NCBI GenBank assembly: GCA_005765155.1
Contig: VCCP01000005.1
Coordinates: 1,116,001 to 1,180,000, forward strand
From: Zelopaecilomyces penicillatus
Lineage: Eukaryota; Ascomycota; Sordariomycetes; Hypocreales; Pseudodiploosporaceae
Reading direction: 5' to 3'
DNA length: 64,000 bases
In this document: positions 1-12,924 of the stretch, piece by piece
Layout: each line of letters starts with the position of its first letter
How positions within the stretch are numbered: position 1 is the first letter of the stretch
Made by a program: the position numbers and the translations under genes
Notes under the pieces: generated by a model
What the model was told of the DNA's origin: nothing
Seen by the model: the letters and a program-made list of their open reading frames with translations, nothing else
Database searches by the model: none

Positions 1-2261
1 AGAAACTGGGACTTGGGGGACTTGGGGGGGACTGTGGCAGCGGGTCCAGGTCACAGCTGAGCCAAGCACAAGAGGCTAGCAGAAACCAGGATTCGCCGGA
101 GCAAATAAGGTGGCCGCGACGACCACGACGGCGACGGACAGACGACGAAGGGGAGGGGGCGAGATTGCGGCAGGGATTGGATCTCTCTCTCCCAGGTCCG
201 GGGCGATGGGGAGTGTGTGAGTGGGCGTGGGTGTGGGACATGGGTGTGTGTCCTGACCCTTGTGTTGAGTCGATTTGAGGCGAGGCGCGATGCTGAGTGG
301 CCAGCAGTGCCAAGACAGCAGTGCCATCCATCTGCTGAAAGGGGTGTGTGTGTGTCCGTTGCGTGGTGTGCGAGTCTGTGCCGTCTCCGTGGAAAAGAAA
401 AGGTTGCTGTTGGCTGTGTCGATGCGAGTGGACGGGAGTTGTTGGCCCAGCCAGATCTGACTCTGCGTTAGGCCTCTTGACCACGGCAGATGACTCGTGG
501 GGTTGGATTGGAGCCTTTGTTGGAAGGAGGGGGACTTATTCGACGAAGACGGCCGAGGAGACGAAACGAGGCTGGACGAGATGACGAGAACTGTCCCCAG
601 CAGACAGACAAGACATACATGCTGTGCACTTCGCTATATTACCTACCTACGTGTATCTTGTTTGGTGCATCTTTAATGCTGATACCACATGCACGCCAGC
701 CAAGACCAACTACTTAAAAGGGGGCACAGAATAATACCAGCGCGTGCAGATGGTTAATTAATGCACGTTTCCTTATGCACGTAGTGCGGCCCCCCTTCCT
801 CCATTCCGTGCTCCGTCATGACAGGCGCCAGCGGGTATGGCAAGGCAAAACGTGGGAACGAACAAAACAGGGACAAGAGGACGGGACCCGGTTGTCTTGT
901 CACAACTCGTATGCAGCCCCCAGCACAAAAAGTGTGTTTTGGTGCAAGTAATTAAGTCCCTGATCATCTGAAGTGCATGACACAACCCACGGGCTGGCCT
1001 TTTGTTGCATTCTCCCAGCATCCCGTTCGCTGGGGCGAGTTCTGCAAAGTTGAAAAGTAAGGGGGGAAGAAAGTGCTAAACAGGTGGAACGAAGCCTCGT
1101 GGTTTAGGTGAATATTATGCACTGCCTATGTGTGCACTTATGTATCTCTTTACCAGGCAGTGAGGATTCGAGAAACTCGACATTCAATATTCGAGAACTA
1201 CAACTAGAGACTCGACAAGGACGGCGCCCATGTGCAGGAATGCAAGCTTGGTGGCGGTCCCAGCCAGCCGGCGATGAACCGGTTGGAGAAGAAGCGCGCT
1301 GTACAATCGGTATTCCATCCGCAACGTCCCGCTGCTGCCCATGCATCCCATCCATCCATCCTACCGATAAGGCACCCTCGCCAAAACGACGGATGCGGGA
1401 CCATACCAAAACGAGTGCATGCATTGTGCAGAGTTACCCAACGCCCCCTATTGGAGGAAGAAGGGGGGATCAAAATGTTTGATGCTCGAACTGCTATTCC
1501 GGTGCTAGTGCTGGCTGGTACACAGAGAGAGTTATTCGCATACCAGTCGAACCAGCTTTTCTTTGCTTGCAAAAGCCAGCAGCCCAAAGCCAAGCTCCAT
1601 GTGCACGCCAAGCGTCACATCAGCCCCCATGGAAAACCCACCAACCAACAGCCCACCCAGAAACGCCACCCCTGCGCAGCTAGACCGAGCTGGTGGTAGC
1701 CGGGCCGCTAGACGGCAGCTCTAAGCCTTGCTAGGCATGGCGGCCCTGCAGGGGCCAGGGTCATGGTCGGGGATTGTCGAGCGGGCGACCGGCAATTGCG
1801 TCGGTGATACCAGGGATTGGGAGGAAGTGCCAGAAAGTGCCAGGAAGTGCCCAGGGAGAGCAAGGCACAATGGGACTGGGGGGCACAAGACTGCTGGGAA
1901 GGAGTGCTGTAGCATTACGTAGCACCACCTCACTGTAGCAGGTCCTGCACTGCTGGGAAGCACCACACACAGCACAGCAGCACAGGGCAGGGAGGGACAG
2001 CACCTCCTCATGCAGAGCTGCATCTCGCTGGGACGCTCTGGCACTGGCTGGCATTTGGGCCGACACTGAGCTGGTCACCACCGGGGAGTATCCGTAGGTG
2101 TCCTATACAGTGTGCATGCACGCTGGCTGGGATTTGCATGGGGGGGTTATAGTATTGGATTGGGCTGTAGCATGCTACTGTGTACACTCATGGGCAGTGG
2201 GCATCGGCACTGGGCGGCTCCTGCAGAGGTGCATCCGCCTGGGAAATGGATGTGCTTGGGT

Positions 2262-2277
2262 GCTTGCTTGCTTGCTT
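2262..2277. repeat. (GCTT)4 microsatellite
   Basis: Four perfect GCTT units followed by a degenerate copy about 10 bases later. Intergenic, with no associated gene. Confidence 0.85.
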
Positions 2278-2500
2278 GGGGTGCTTGCTTAATGGGGGCC
2301 TTTGGGGGAGAAGAGAGCCCATGAGCCTGGATCGCCAAGTCTGCCACCCAGCTTTTTTCTCATCCATAATAACCGACAGCAGCACAATGCCAGCAGGGGG
2401 GCGGCAAGGAGAACGACGTTTGTGTCCGTGGTCAAACCACTTCCGACTTCACGGACGCGCTGTTGACACGACCTTTTGTCGGACCCTTGAGCGGTGTCTG

Positions 2501-2521
2501 CAGCAGCAGCAGCAGCAGCAG
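2501..2521. repeat. (CAG)7 microsatellite
   Basis: Seven perfect CAG units. An open frame runs across them but has no other coding character, so I treat this as intergenic repeat rather than a glutamine or alanine run in a protein. Confidence 0.85.
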
Positions 2522-4085
2522 GTATTAGAGAGTCGGGAATAAAAGTCAGTCAATTGCCACGCGCTCCTTGTCCGCCGTTGAACCCCCTGCCTGCTTCGCT
2601 TCAGGTGTGGTCGGTTGTTCTGCAGTTTGAGGAGGGGGGGCTTCTCGTACGAGACAAACGGTCGGTTGCGGATGATGCTGCGCTCATCGTACGACGAGTG
2701 TTATGTTATGGGCGGCGGGTGTTGCATGGGAAGTTATACCTGGAGGTATATCAGCATGCCCTCGCCTGCACTGAGGATATGAACAAAATGCATGCTTTTG
2801 TTCGGTTTGTTTGGATTGACCCTCGGTGGGGTCACGACAGCGCCAAAGTGCTTGTAGATAAACAGAAAGAAAAAAAAAAGGAACAAACGCTTTCCAGTCC
2901 ACCCACCAGTCATCGTCGTTGTCATGGTCTGCTGAAGGAAGTATTAGTTCCCAGAATAAATTAGCCCTGGAGGAGGGCAAAACCAGGGCTAACACGGGCA
3001 ACGCCGTCCCGTTCTGGATCCCTTTCGTCCCCCTAAAAAGAGGTCCATCAAGGCCACTAAAAACCCCACCAGGAGCACATCAAAAGGCCATTCCAAACCC
3101 ACAGAGCACAGCCCACACCCCCTAACCGCTGCTTGCCTCACTACACGCTAGTCTACACCTGGACATTGCTGGGCTCTGACAGTTCTGTTTCTCCGAGGAG
3201 GCCAGCAACGGGGAAACTTCAGCGTCTTGTTCAAACACTTTTGGGTCGCCTCCAGGCCCTGAGGTGTCAATTTATAGATACAGTGGTCTACTACGTTCAT
3301 ACAGGTACAGTGGTGCATCTTCTGTCGTCTGGGAAGTGGGGATGAGCATCATACCACTGTACCCTTTTATAAACGGGATATCGACACCGTGAGACCCTGC
3401 TTAGAGGAAATATTGTAGAAAAAGGAAAGACCTGGGGGGGGCAAAATGGCACAGCTGGGATGACCGAAATCAATCAGGGGACTTGGATTGTGATGTGATT
3501 GAACACACGACGAATGCGAACCGAGGAAATGCTTTTCATGTCAGCTTCTCGCACTAATAAATTGTGCAACGTGACTTCATCTTTCTCATCGGCGCCAGCA
3601 GGCCGTGTGGGGTGGCCCGTGTCAACCAAACAGCGCCTGGGATGCCCCCCCGTTGCACCTTGTTCCAGTTGTCTCTTCGTCTTCTCAGCACTTGTCCTCC
3701 CAAAAGGGTTTAGCAGCAGCCTTTTTGCAAGGTACCAAGAAAAAACGCCACTAACTGTTCCCGCCCGAGATTGTCGATGAGCTAGCTGGCGAAACACATA
3801 AACTTTAAAAAAGGGTAAATTTACAGGTTCTAAACTATTAAGCGCTTCTGGCCTGGCGCGGGGAGTCGGGCCGTGCTGCGGAGAGAAGGCAGGGCCCCTC
3901 CAGCAGGCGTTGATTATATAGTTGAATATAACAAAGAGCGCCTGCTGGCGTTATTGTTTGGGGCTGGAGGTTGGAGGCTGGTTTCTTTTTTTTAAAATTC
4001 ATCAGTTTAGTGTGTGTGTTGGATTGATTGATGGCACTACGGAAGTACGCTTGCTGAATCTCATTAAATAAGCTAGAGAAGCAGA

Positions 4086-4155
4086 CAGCATCGCATCGCA
4101 TCGCATGCACAAGCAAGCAAGCAAGCTCTTGCGTCGGAACGGTTCGGTTCGGTTC
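4086..4155. repeat. Cluster of short tandem repeats
   Basis: Three different short arrays sit within 70 bases: about three copies of GCATC, four copies of AAGC (4111-4126) and three copies of GGTTC (4141-4155). Intergenic. Confidence 0.8.
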
Positions 4156-5262
4156 GGGTGCCAATCCGTGCAAGACCAGGCTATTGGCTCCCAGAAATAG
4201 CAATAAAGTGGTCACGACTTTTTTTGGGTATCCAAAGGCAATATCGAGCACATGTTCAGTTGCTGTGGATAGGTTTGCCATCAGTCTACTGCAGCCAGCT
4301 CCTCTGCATCCTTCTAAACAAATGGTATGTGTAGCATCGCGGCCGCTGGAACGGAATCACTATGGGAAGTGAATCGGACACAGTAGGTACTGGGTACTAT
4401 GGGTACCTACCTTGGGTATTTAAAACACTACAGCGGCGATCCGGCCGAAGACTTCGCCGCACCATCGAAAGGACTCTCCGGTTTTAGTCTCCAGGCAGCC
4501 ATAGTAAAGGATACTGTAACCCTCCTTTGCTGTATGAATGTCCGAGGAGAGAAAAGAGGGGGGTGTTTCTCTTGAAACTACCTAATTGTAGGTGTAGGCT
4601 ACAAGAGTCCATCTTTTGTAGGTATTCGTATTGTTGTAGCACTTGTGATATGCATGTTGGTTCCGACAAAAACTTGGGTCCATCGACAAACACTGCCGTG
4701 CAGTGGTGGGTGGGTGGCACATCTGCAACTGCACAGTGCTGTACTGTAGTACGGATAAGGTCCTCCGAGATCTGGGAAATCTCCCCTCTCCCCCCTTACA
4801 GTAGGGTACTGGACTTTACTGGATTAGAGAGACGGCAAAAAGGTCATCCGGTGAATCTGCCCATCCAACAAGAAGAAATCTCATGTGGCGTGTTGCATCC
4901 GCATGCAACCTAGAGTGCTGGGTACTGATAAACTGTACGGAGTACCCTACCTTCACACGCGAGATTCATGGATGACGACCTTTTGCTCTTTCTTTCCAAG
5001 GATTTTCTCTTGGAATTGTATCCTAGGCTGATTCAAACAGCGGGCTACACCTGGCGTCATGGCCTCATCATGTGATGGCTACCTACGTTTACAGGGTAAC
5101 ATCATGATGTTTATCACAAACTAAACTGTGGTTGTAATAATACCACATCTGGCACGGCAGTTTTTCCAGATTCTTTTGGGAAGCTGACAGTCAAATCAGC
5201 CCAAACATGTCTTGACTTGTCTTGAGCTACAGGCGAATCATGATTTCGTACACTCAGAACCG

Positions 5263-5280
5263 CACACACACACACACACA
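5263..5280. repeat. (CA)9 microsatellite
   Basis: Nine perfect CA units in intergenic DNA. Confidence 0.85.
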
Positions 5281-6800
5281 CTGTGTCGTGTCTCTTGCCC
5301 CCCACTCAAGCCCAGATTAAGTCCCCCCCAGCCGGCCGATGCAGGCCTGCACCTCATTCATTGTTTGCTTGCTGTTGGTCCCCCAAAAAACCAATAATAA
5401 GAAAACTTCGGCCCATCTATTCCATGTTCTCCCCTTCCTCCACCACACTGGTTGGTGTGCTGTTGGTTCGGTCTTTGCGCGCACAGCGGGAGGAGGGGGC
5501 GGTACGGCAGATCGCGAGAAATCATCGGGTTTATGGAGTAATAGGAAAGTAGGTACGGAGTACATTATTTACACCTAACAAAGTTATCACAGGGCATTCA
5601 CGATTGGGCCTGGACGCCCCGTGCAATTAACTCGGAAGACCCTCCCGCTAATGATGGAGCCGCTGAGCCGGCCGAGCTAGCGCGCTGCTGTTTATCAGTG
5701 GCCATGAATTACTGAACATGAACCTTCACTCAGGCCGCCGCCAGTGAACACCTGTCCCTCTCTAATAGTGGGGGAGGGTTTTTGAACCCGTGGGTAGATC
5801 ACAGCGCTAAAGTGGCCTGTCGCCTCCATGGGCTGGAGATGGCCCGTCGCCTGTCAGAGCCTGTCAGCCCCATCAGTGCCAGCCTCTCCCGAGTCAGAAT
5901 GCGAGACAGACGGGTAGGCGCCCGAGTTTTGACGCATTCATTGGTGAGATTGATTTGGATTTCCTGTTCCTCCTTGAAACAATCTTGTCTAGCAGGGCAA
6001 ACATATTGCTTTTTGTGCCAAAACTGTGCAGGAACATGTTGGATGCAGACACTACGGCTACCCTTCTTAAAGGCTGTACGCACTACACAAGAGGTACAAG
6101 TACAGAGCACTGTGGGTTACACCAAAGGCTGACTGACACTGGCAAGATGGCATAAGGGTTGCACAACTTTCTTCCACACAAGCAGGTTGCCCGCTCTCAC
6201 CTCCAGTTGCACCTCCTTCATGTTACCTCTCTCACGTGCTGCCTTTCCTGCGTGTCGTTCTTCAACCCACCTCGTTCGTGATGATCCGTCATTTTTGGTG
6301 TGTGTACGGAAATCTTTTCACCTTTTCCTTCCCGCTCTGGGGGCTCCGCTAACGCGCCGATGGTCGCCGATGATTTCTTAGACACTGCCGCCCTTCTGGC
6401 TCGCTTCGCCGCATCAACCTCTACCCCCAGTGTCGATAGTGCAGCCCGCCGGCCACGCCACCAGTGCAGCCACAACGCGCCACGACAGCCCAATGCAGGG
6501 CTTCGGCCGAGACTAAAAACCCCATATGGTTGTCGCTTCGCCTGGTGCTGAATGGGCCACACGCCCTTTCTCTCCCCCCCTCTCCTCTCCACTGCCACGC
6601 TTTGAACGAAGCTTGCGGTCCAATCAGCACTACGAGGTCTAATCCTGGCCATCTTCGCTTCCCCCCCTCTAGCCCTGGCCATGGCGTCAGCGCCCTTTCA
6701 TCTCCACCTGTGACGATTTCGTTGAGACTTGTAAACGTTTCTTTCATGGTTGTGAGCATTAGGCCCCGGATTCTAGTTTACCTGTAACGGCCATGCTAAC

Positions 6801-9122
6801 AAGTTTCCCTCAAGCCACTGCGGAGTGCAATCAACTCCAAAGCCGAAAGCGAGTCCTGGCTATTAAGCGATATGATCATTACGAGCTTGTGTGTATACTT
6901 CGTGCCGTCTACGACTTTGGACTGCTAACTTTAGATTTGGCTGCTCGAAGTCATATCACTAGGACACCATCCTATAACCCACTCACCAGAACCTCCTGAT
7001 GCATGCTTTTACCCTGTAGTTTTGTAGTGGTAAATCTGAAAGTGCTCTGAAACTTCTTCAACTGGACAAGCGCTGGTTGCAAACAGCACTTGCTTGAAGC
7101 CTTACTTCTATCTCCCTGTGGACATCAGACAAGTTGGGTTATATCCAACACACCCTCGTTCCGACTTCACGGATTGAAGCACCCGATCTGATCATGAATT
7201 TGGTGGCTTTTGTGTGTCAGAGTGGGCCGTGAACCTGAGGAGCAATACCAGGACAGTGGATGGCAGATAGCCCCGACGTCAATTTACTACGATTGCAGGT
7301 ATCACCGCATTCCAGTCTGATGCGCCATTAGCCAATCGTCAGACACGAAGCAATGTTAAGAAACCCGAAAGCCACTGCCAAGCCAACAACACTCACAGCC
7401 TGTTTGCTCCCCTCCCTAGGCAAATGATCTTTGTAAGCCTCCCAACAACCATGTGGCCGGTAATCAGAGTCTGCGTTCAGGCTTCACACATCCGCGGAGA
7501 CCCGAAAATGAAGTACCGAACCTCAGCTCCCAACACTAGACGTGTCTGTGTTTACGCCGCTCAATGACAGCGTCGTGCCTTCGTCTACTCACAAGGGGAC
7601 CAAGTCCGTCTTTGGCTTTAATTATTCGATGAGGTTCATTTCGGCACCATTTAGTTCGTGCCTTTTTCTTGTTCTTTTAGTTGATCCCATGTCGCCGAGC
7701 CCACAAGAAGTGATGCGAACGGCGACCAATGTTTCCCTGGTGTGCGACTAGTGGCCAATCATATGAAAACATGCCTATCAGCACTCTGAAATATGATCAG
7801 ACAAGGGACGGACACCAACAAGGGGATCTTAACCGTTTGCAAGGATCTAGAGCATGGGCATGCACTGTCCTTGAGTGCTATTTGGAATTTGGAATTCGCA
7901 ACGCACTGGCTTTGGCCTAAGATTTAGTCCACCCCACTTACGCTAGCCAACCCGCCATCCCAAAAACGTCCACCCGCATGCGGGACAGAAAAAGCAAAGA
8001 TTTTGATTGATGCCTTTGGCTCACGGAGTAATAGCGATTTGTTGCAGGCTAATATTGACCAGACTCGCATTCACGCTACCAGGCTTTTTACAATGTGAGT
8101 CTAACAATTGATGGGGATGTTTGGGCTATTCATACTCGTTTGCCGTTTCATCTTCAGACCATCAACCTGATGATGTGATGAGTTAGATGCGGTCATCATC
8201 CTTGGCAAACTGGGGCTCACAATGAGCATGACTGACTACATATGCTCCCACAGTAGTTGTAAGCATCTTGTAACGCACAGATCAGCCATACCGTGGCAAT
8301 TCCTGGCCAAATCGATACCAACTCAAGATGAGTTGTATGACTGAGGCCCCCGTCCAACTAGATGACAATCTCGGGTGGCTCATCAGCACGCCGGATCTGC
8401 AATCTACGGCATAATACGCTCTGATATAGCCATGAGTTGTATATCCAGGCCCTTTTTCTTCGGACACAATCCGACTTGACGGCGCAACATTGCAGGTATG
8501 TTGATCAGGATGGCGATGCATGTTGCGCAAATGATGAGGATCGTGGCCAATCCGCCATGGTAAAACATGCCGCGAACTAAGCTGGCTTCTACAGTAGGTT
8601 CATCGTGTGCAAAAGGGGCTGTATATGGGCAAAGACAATGGCTTTGGCTGCCAGCCGCGTTTTCAAAGGGTATACTCCGTACATACGAAGTAATAATACC
8701 CCAAACGTGTTGCCGTATTACAGAGCATGCAGTCAATTAAGCCCAGACATGACAAAGGCCAGCCATCCACCATTGCAGCTTCCAATATGAAGCTTGTGGG
8801 TCACAAATCAGCCTTTTCTCTCCCCTGTGTGACTTTTTGAAAGGGTCCAACTGTTCCAGTTAGTCGACACCAAAATGAGGAGACATCACCTTTCCACGTG
8901 GTTAGACTCATCCCGTGTGTTTGCCAAGAATTAATGATAGGGAGAAGAGACACACCGAATTATGTTAATCTGGAACACAGTGACAAATGAATGGCCGGCG
9001 CGCCCGCACATTTAGGCGTTCAAATCTACCTTTTGCTTTTGAGGGCCATAGCACACATGTCTTGAACTACCCTGCGAGCCGCGCATCGTCGCACTTGAAA
9101 TCTGTTGTCTCAGACTTGAGGC
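6801..9122. other. Intergenic region, no gene supported
   Basis: Only short frames without family signatures. A minus-strand frame at 8404-8736 encodes one hydrophobic stretch that could pass for a membrane segment, but it has no convincing start context or homology I recognise. A palindromic CACGTG lies at 8895-8900. A TACTCCGTAC box is seen near 8678 and related TACGGAGTAC boxes near 4939 and 5553. Confidence 0.55.
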
Positions 9123-9344
9123 ATGCTAGCAAACTGTTGGAAGACGCCCACTAATCCCTATTCCGCGGATCCAAACGGCTTTGACAGGATGCTGGCGAGG
9201 GGTAGTGCCGAAGGGAGGATTCTTTGGCTAGCTACCCCGTGGTTTGACTACGAGTATGAGCTTGTGAAGGATGAAGCGCATTTGCAGGCGCAGAATTTCA
9301 AGCTGAAATTGTCGGCATTGGTAAAGAACAAAGGAGGCAGCTGA
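9123..9344 (+). pseudogene. Possible coding remnant, unknown family
   Basis: A 73-codon frame starting at ATG. Its C-terminal 60 residues look protein-like: mixed hydrophobic and charged residues, a WLATPWFDYEYELVKDE segment, then a lysine-rich tail. Nothing upstream reads as a continuing exon, so the frame could be the last exon of a decayed gene or chance. I do not recognise the family. It lies 3.6 kb upstream of the peptide synthetase, and a lost cluster gene is one possible but unproven explanation. Confidence 0.22.
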
Positions 9345-9599
9345 AGTGCCGTTTTAGCGCAGGATGCGAGAAATTGGCTTTGGTAATGAGGTTCGCTCGC
9401 TCTACGTCGGTCAGGATATTTAGGATTGGTGAGATCAGCGTTTCCTGATCGGAAGGTCCATTATAGGAGCAGTGTTGGTAGTACGCAGTACAGGAGAGCC
9501 ACAGAAAATCCTTTGGGCTTGGGCAAGAGAACGACCGACAGGAGATGGAACGGCTTCAATGTTTCCAAAGATGCTGATTCTCGCCTATTAAGTTTGACA

Positions 9600-12500
9600 A
9601 GCCAGTTTCTTCTTAATCGTTAAACTATATAGAAACTTTTGTTAAATTGACTAAATTATGTACTCAAGCTTGCAAGACTCTGGTATACTGCTATATCCTT
9701 AAAGTCAATGAATTAAACGTACATTCATTTTATAGTCAAATGATTTGACTTGGCATTTGAAATGATCACTATAATTCTAATTTTGTCTTGTCCCCTAATA
9801 AACCCCACCTTTGTTTTTAGAACTCTTTTGGTGTAGAGAAGGCACGCATTGCAATTAAGATTCCAGCAGCAGAATATACTTAGATTGCGAAACCAATTTT
9901 TTTTTTAAAAAAATAATGACACGCTTGCCAAGTTCTTAAAATGCAAGTTCGGTGTGCTTTCTAGATATACGGACCCTAATCGTGGAAGGAAATCTCCAAA
10001 TTCTGGTAGATGCATGTAGGGTAGTCTGATAGAGCGAGCCAGATATCAATGGTTGAGTGAATGACTTTAAATTATACTGATTCCTCACTGAGAAGCCTGG
10101 AGTGTTGGATTGATTGGTACCAATAAGCTCACTCACGAAGAGAACCACAGATTAGATGATTAAAAATACATTTGATCTCATAGTTATTTATCAGCCTACT
10201 GAGTAACAAGATCGAATTGGTGTGCACAGAATGCCAAGCTTCACATTGATTGAACTGCCAACCACCCCTCTATTCCAGCTCACCATTGAACTCAAGCGCC
10301 TTTAACTTTGCCATTTATTCTTCATCTGATATATCAACACACCCTCTTGATCGCAGCCCTGAAGTGGAACTTATCTGCCACCATGTACTCCTAAACGTAA
10401 AGGACCATTGGCCGATCAACCCTTACATGGCTTGCCTAGCATTCAGTCTGTATGATATCTTTTGTTAGGTTCTATCTTGGGCAGCAATACTTTTTTGGGT
10501 GTCCTTTAGCGCCCATTTTTTCAGGGGCGTTATGCTGTTCACAGCTAGGCACGAGCTATTTATAACATTCGCTTCTCTATCTGGGTCCATGTGTAGGTTG
10601 CCTGATACTTAGCAGCTACTATGGCCATCGCGGTTTGCTAGAATTTCTAGAGGCTTTCTGGTTGGTAACTCTAATTCAGCCGCAATTATGTGACTGTAAT
10701 AAGTGGTGTGCCCATATAGGCGTGCACAGTCTGCTACTTCTCCCGTGTAACACTGGGATGCCTGGCTCTTAGCTGTGGTCAGAAAGTTTTGTTAATATGT
10801 AGAACATGTGTGTTAAGATGAAACCAATTTTACGTTGTCATTGCGATTGCGAGAGTGAATCTATGAAAGAGTGTGATGGTAATAGATTTGGACTTTGGAC
10901 AAGGTAGCAGGAGATGTGGCATATGGGATTTCCGTTTTGCTAAGTGTGTATGTGGGAAACTGTAGAACTGCCTTACTCAATCACAATGACAGCAGCATTC
11001 TCATCTACCACACTGATATATTGTTATGCATTAGAAGCATCTGAATGTGCATTGATGGGTTAAGAGCTGCCAGCTAGAATGCTCTACCAAGTAATTGTGG
11101 TCGGCCACGATATAACCAAGGAAAAAAAAGGTCCCAGGCGATTCTGCTAAGTAAGATCGTTGCAGTTTATAATATTTGTAGGTGCGACTTACCAATCGTC
11201 TATTAAATAGGGAGCAGTATAGTTGCCTTTTGAGCTATGGATATATGCTGAACGTCGTATGCCATTAGTCAATACCTCCGTGTCTGAGGCTGAGGCCAAG
11301 GCATCTGTTTTATTCACAAGGCTGAGGAACTCATTGGGTAAATATGAACCTGAAGTACTACTCTGTATTTAGTTGATGTTCTTTTCTTGGATTTATGGTA
11401 ATGGTATTCGTAATAAATTGCTAGATTTGTGTAATAACCAGTATCTTCGTCTTTATCATGTCTGTGTTCCATTAATTAGTAAGAGGCAAAACAAGGGAAC
11501 ATTAGGGACGCTGCCAATTACAGCTTTGATAAGCAAGCATTGATATGACGCCATCTACAGCCTCGAGGCGATTGGCGACTTTGGTAAATCCTATTAAACA
11601 TTTCATCACGTCAATCTATGATCGACAAGTTCACTTATCGAGCTTTTTGTAGCAATATACTGCAGACGACTGTTAAGATTTGACATTTTTATTACATATA
11701 CTCATCTAAGTTGCTTTTGGTCAAAAATCACATCAAAATGATGACTTTGGAGCCTCTTGGTGCTCAACCTCCAACCCGAACCGAATCCTAAGAGGAGCAA
11801 TGTGAGTTGGCTGAAACCAGTGTGCTCAGAGATCCGCTTGACGCCCTGTTGGAGGATAGAAACCGTCTCGTAATCTGTGCAAGTGATTAAGGTGCAAGTC
11901 CGACATGATCTTTGTAAATGCCCCGAACGAAGTTTGGACTCTAGCCGGGCAAGTGGCTCCATAATCTTTATATGGATAAGGGCACAGAGTTCGTACAAGG
12001 TATACATGGACTTTCGAAAGCTGGGAAGATCCGTTGTGTCTGGCCCGCGCTTTGGATACATGTCATCGCTGGCAGGTCCCTGATCAAATCAACCCTACAT
12101 CTAAATATATGTAGTTTCTTCCTCATGTTCTTCATCTGAACATGCCAATTAAAAAGGATGACCAAGCTTGCATATACTTTAAACATTATGGATAATTCCA
12201 TTGTTCATGTAGTATTTCGCTCTGGACAGCTTTTCCTGTGCGACATGGCTAAATCCATGATGAGCGTGTAACCCAGGGGTGCGCCGCCTTAGACCTGGCT
12301 TCAAGAGAGAATGATAAGGCACAATAGCAGCTATATCCCAGAACGACTGTAGCTATGTTGCAGTAAATGACGATTTCTATTCTTGCCTTTCTATCCCATT
12401 GCTTCTTTCGGCTCTGTACTATTCCCCCGCATCAGCACTCAGAGAAACTAGCCTTCCGGGCCTATCACACTAAAACTCCTCTTGGTCAATGTTATTTATA

Positions 12501-12924
12501 TGTCTAAACTTGTCATGTTTTAGAACATACCAAGGAAGTACTAGCTTGCAGAAATAGCCTATTTTTCTATTGCACTTAATTAATAGTAATAAAGCCAAAA
12601 TTAGGGTCGCAAGTAATCACCAACAATACCCAATTCATCGAGTCCATTCTTTCTGTGTACCTATCCCAGATCACATTCAGTCGTATCATGGATCGGTATA
12701 ACCAGCGATGAGGCGGAGCTGTTTTATAGTGGCGTGTGGGTTACACTGAGGAGCTCGTCTCGGCTGGTAGCGCCTGTTAGCGCATCCAGGTTTTGCCGAG
12801 TTTTCCACGGGAAGCCAAGCAGACAGGAATCGTATGTTGGAGTTTGTCATGGCTGAATCTATTGTCCAATTTATTATACTTTCTTTCTGCTTCACTGTTA
12901 CATGCTACGGTGATTGTTACTACA
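9600..12924. other. AT-rich gene-free region upstream of the NRPS
   Basis: This stretch is visibly richer in A and T than its neighbours and rich in stop codons in all frames. I find no transposase, reverse transcriptase or long terminal repeat that can still be read. It may be old repeat DNA eroded by RIP-like mutation, or simply a long promoter region for the synthetase. The last few hundred bases must contain the synthetase promoter. Confidence 0.5.

Larger units (their letters stand above)
1..6800. other. Intergenic region, no gene supported
   Basis: All open frames here are short, overlap each other on both strands and have no recognisable family motif, so I call no gene. The stretch holds several short tandem repeats (listed separately) and three near-copies of GAAGTGCC around 1824-1851. 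A CCAAT box followed by AG lies near 6620, and CACGTG near 6232. It could be the long upstream region of a gene beyond the left edge. I saw no tRNA-like T-loop (GGTTCGA) in a plausible context. Confidence 0.6.

Noticed and set aside
1104..1699. Overlapping frames of 106-155 codons on both strands
   Set aside because: Composition is rich in Pro, Arg, Ser, His and Trp with no domain signature, and the frames overlap each other; they look like chance frames in GC-rich DNA.
8404..8736. 110-codon minus-strand frame with one hydrophobic stretch
   Set aside because: A single membrane-like segment is not enough, and there is no start context, neighbouring exon or family resemblance.
11702..12061. 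119-codon minus-strand frame in the AT-rich block
   Set aside because: No motif and poor coding character; overlapped by another frame on the opposite strand.
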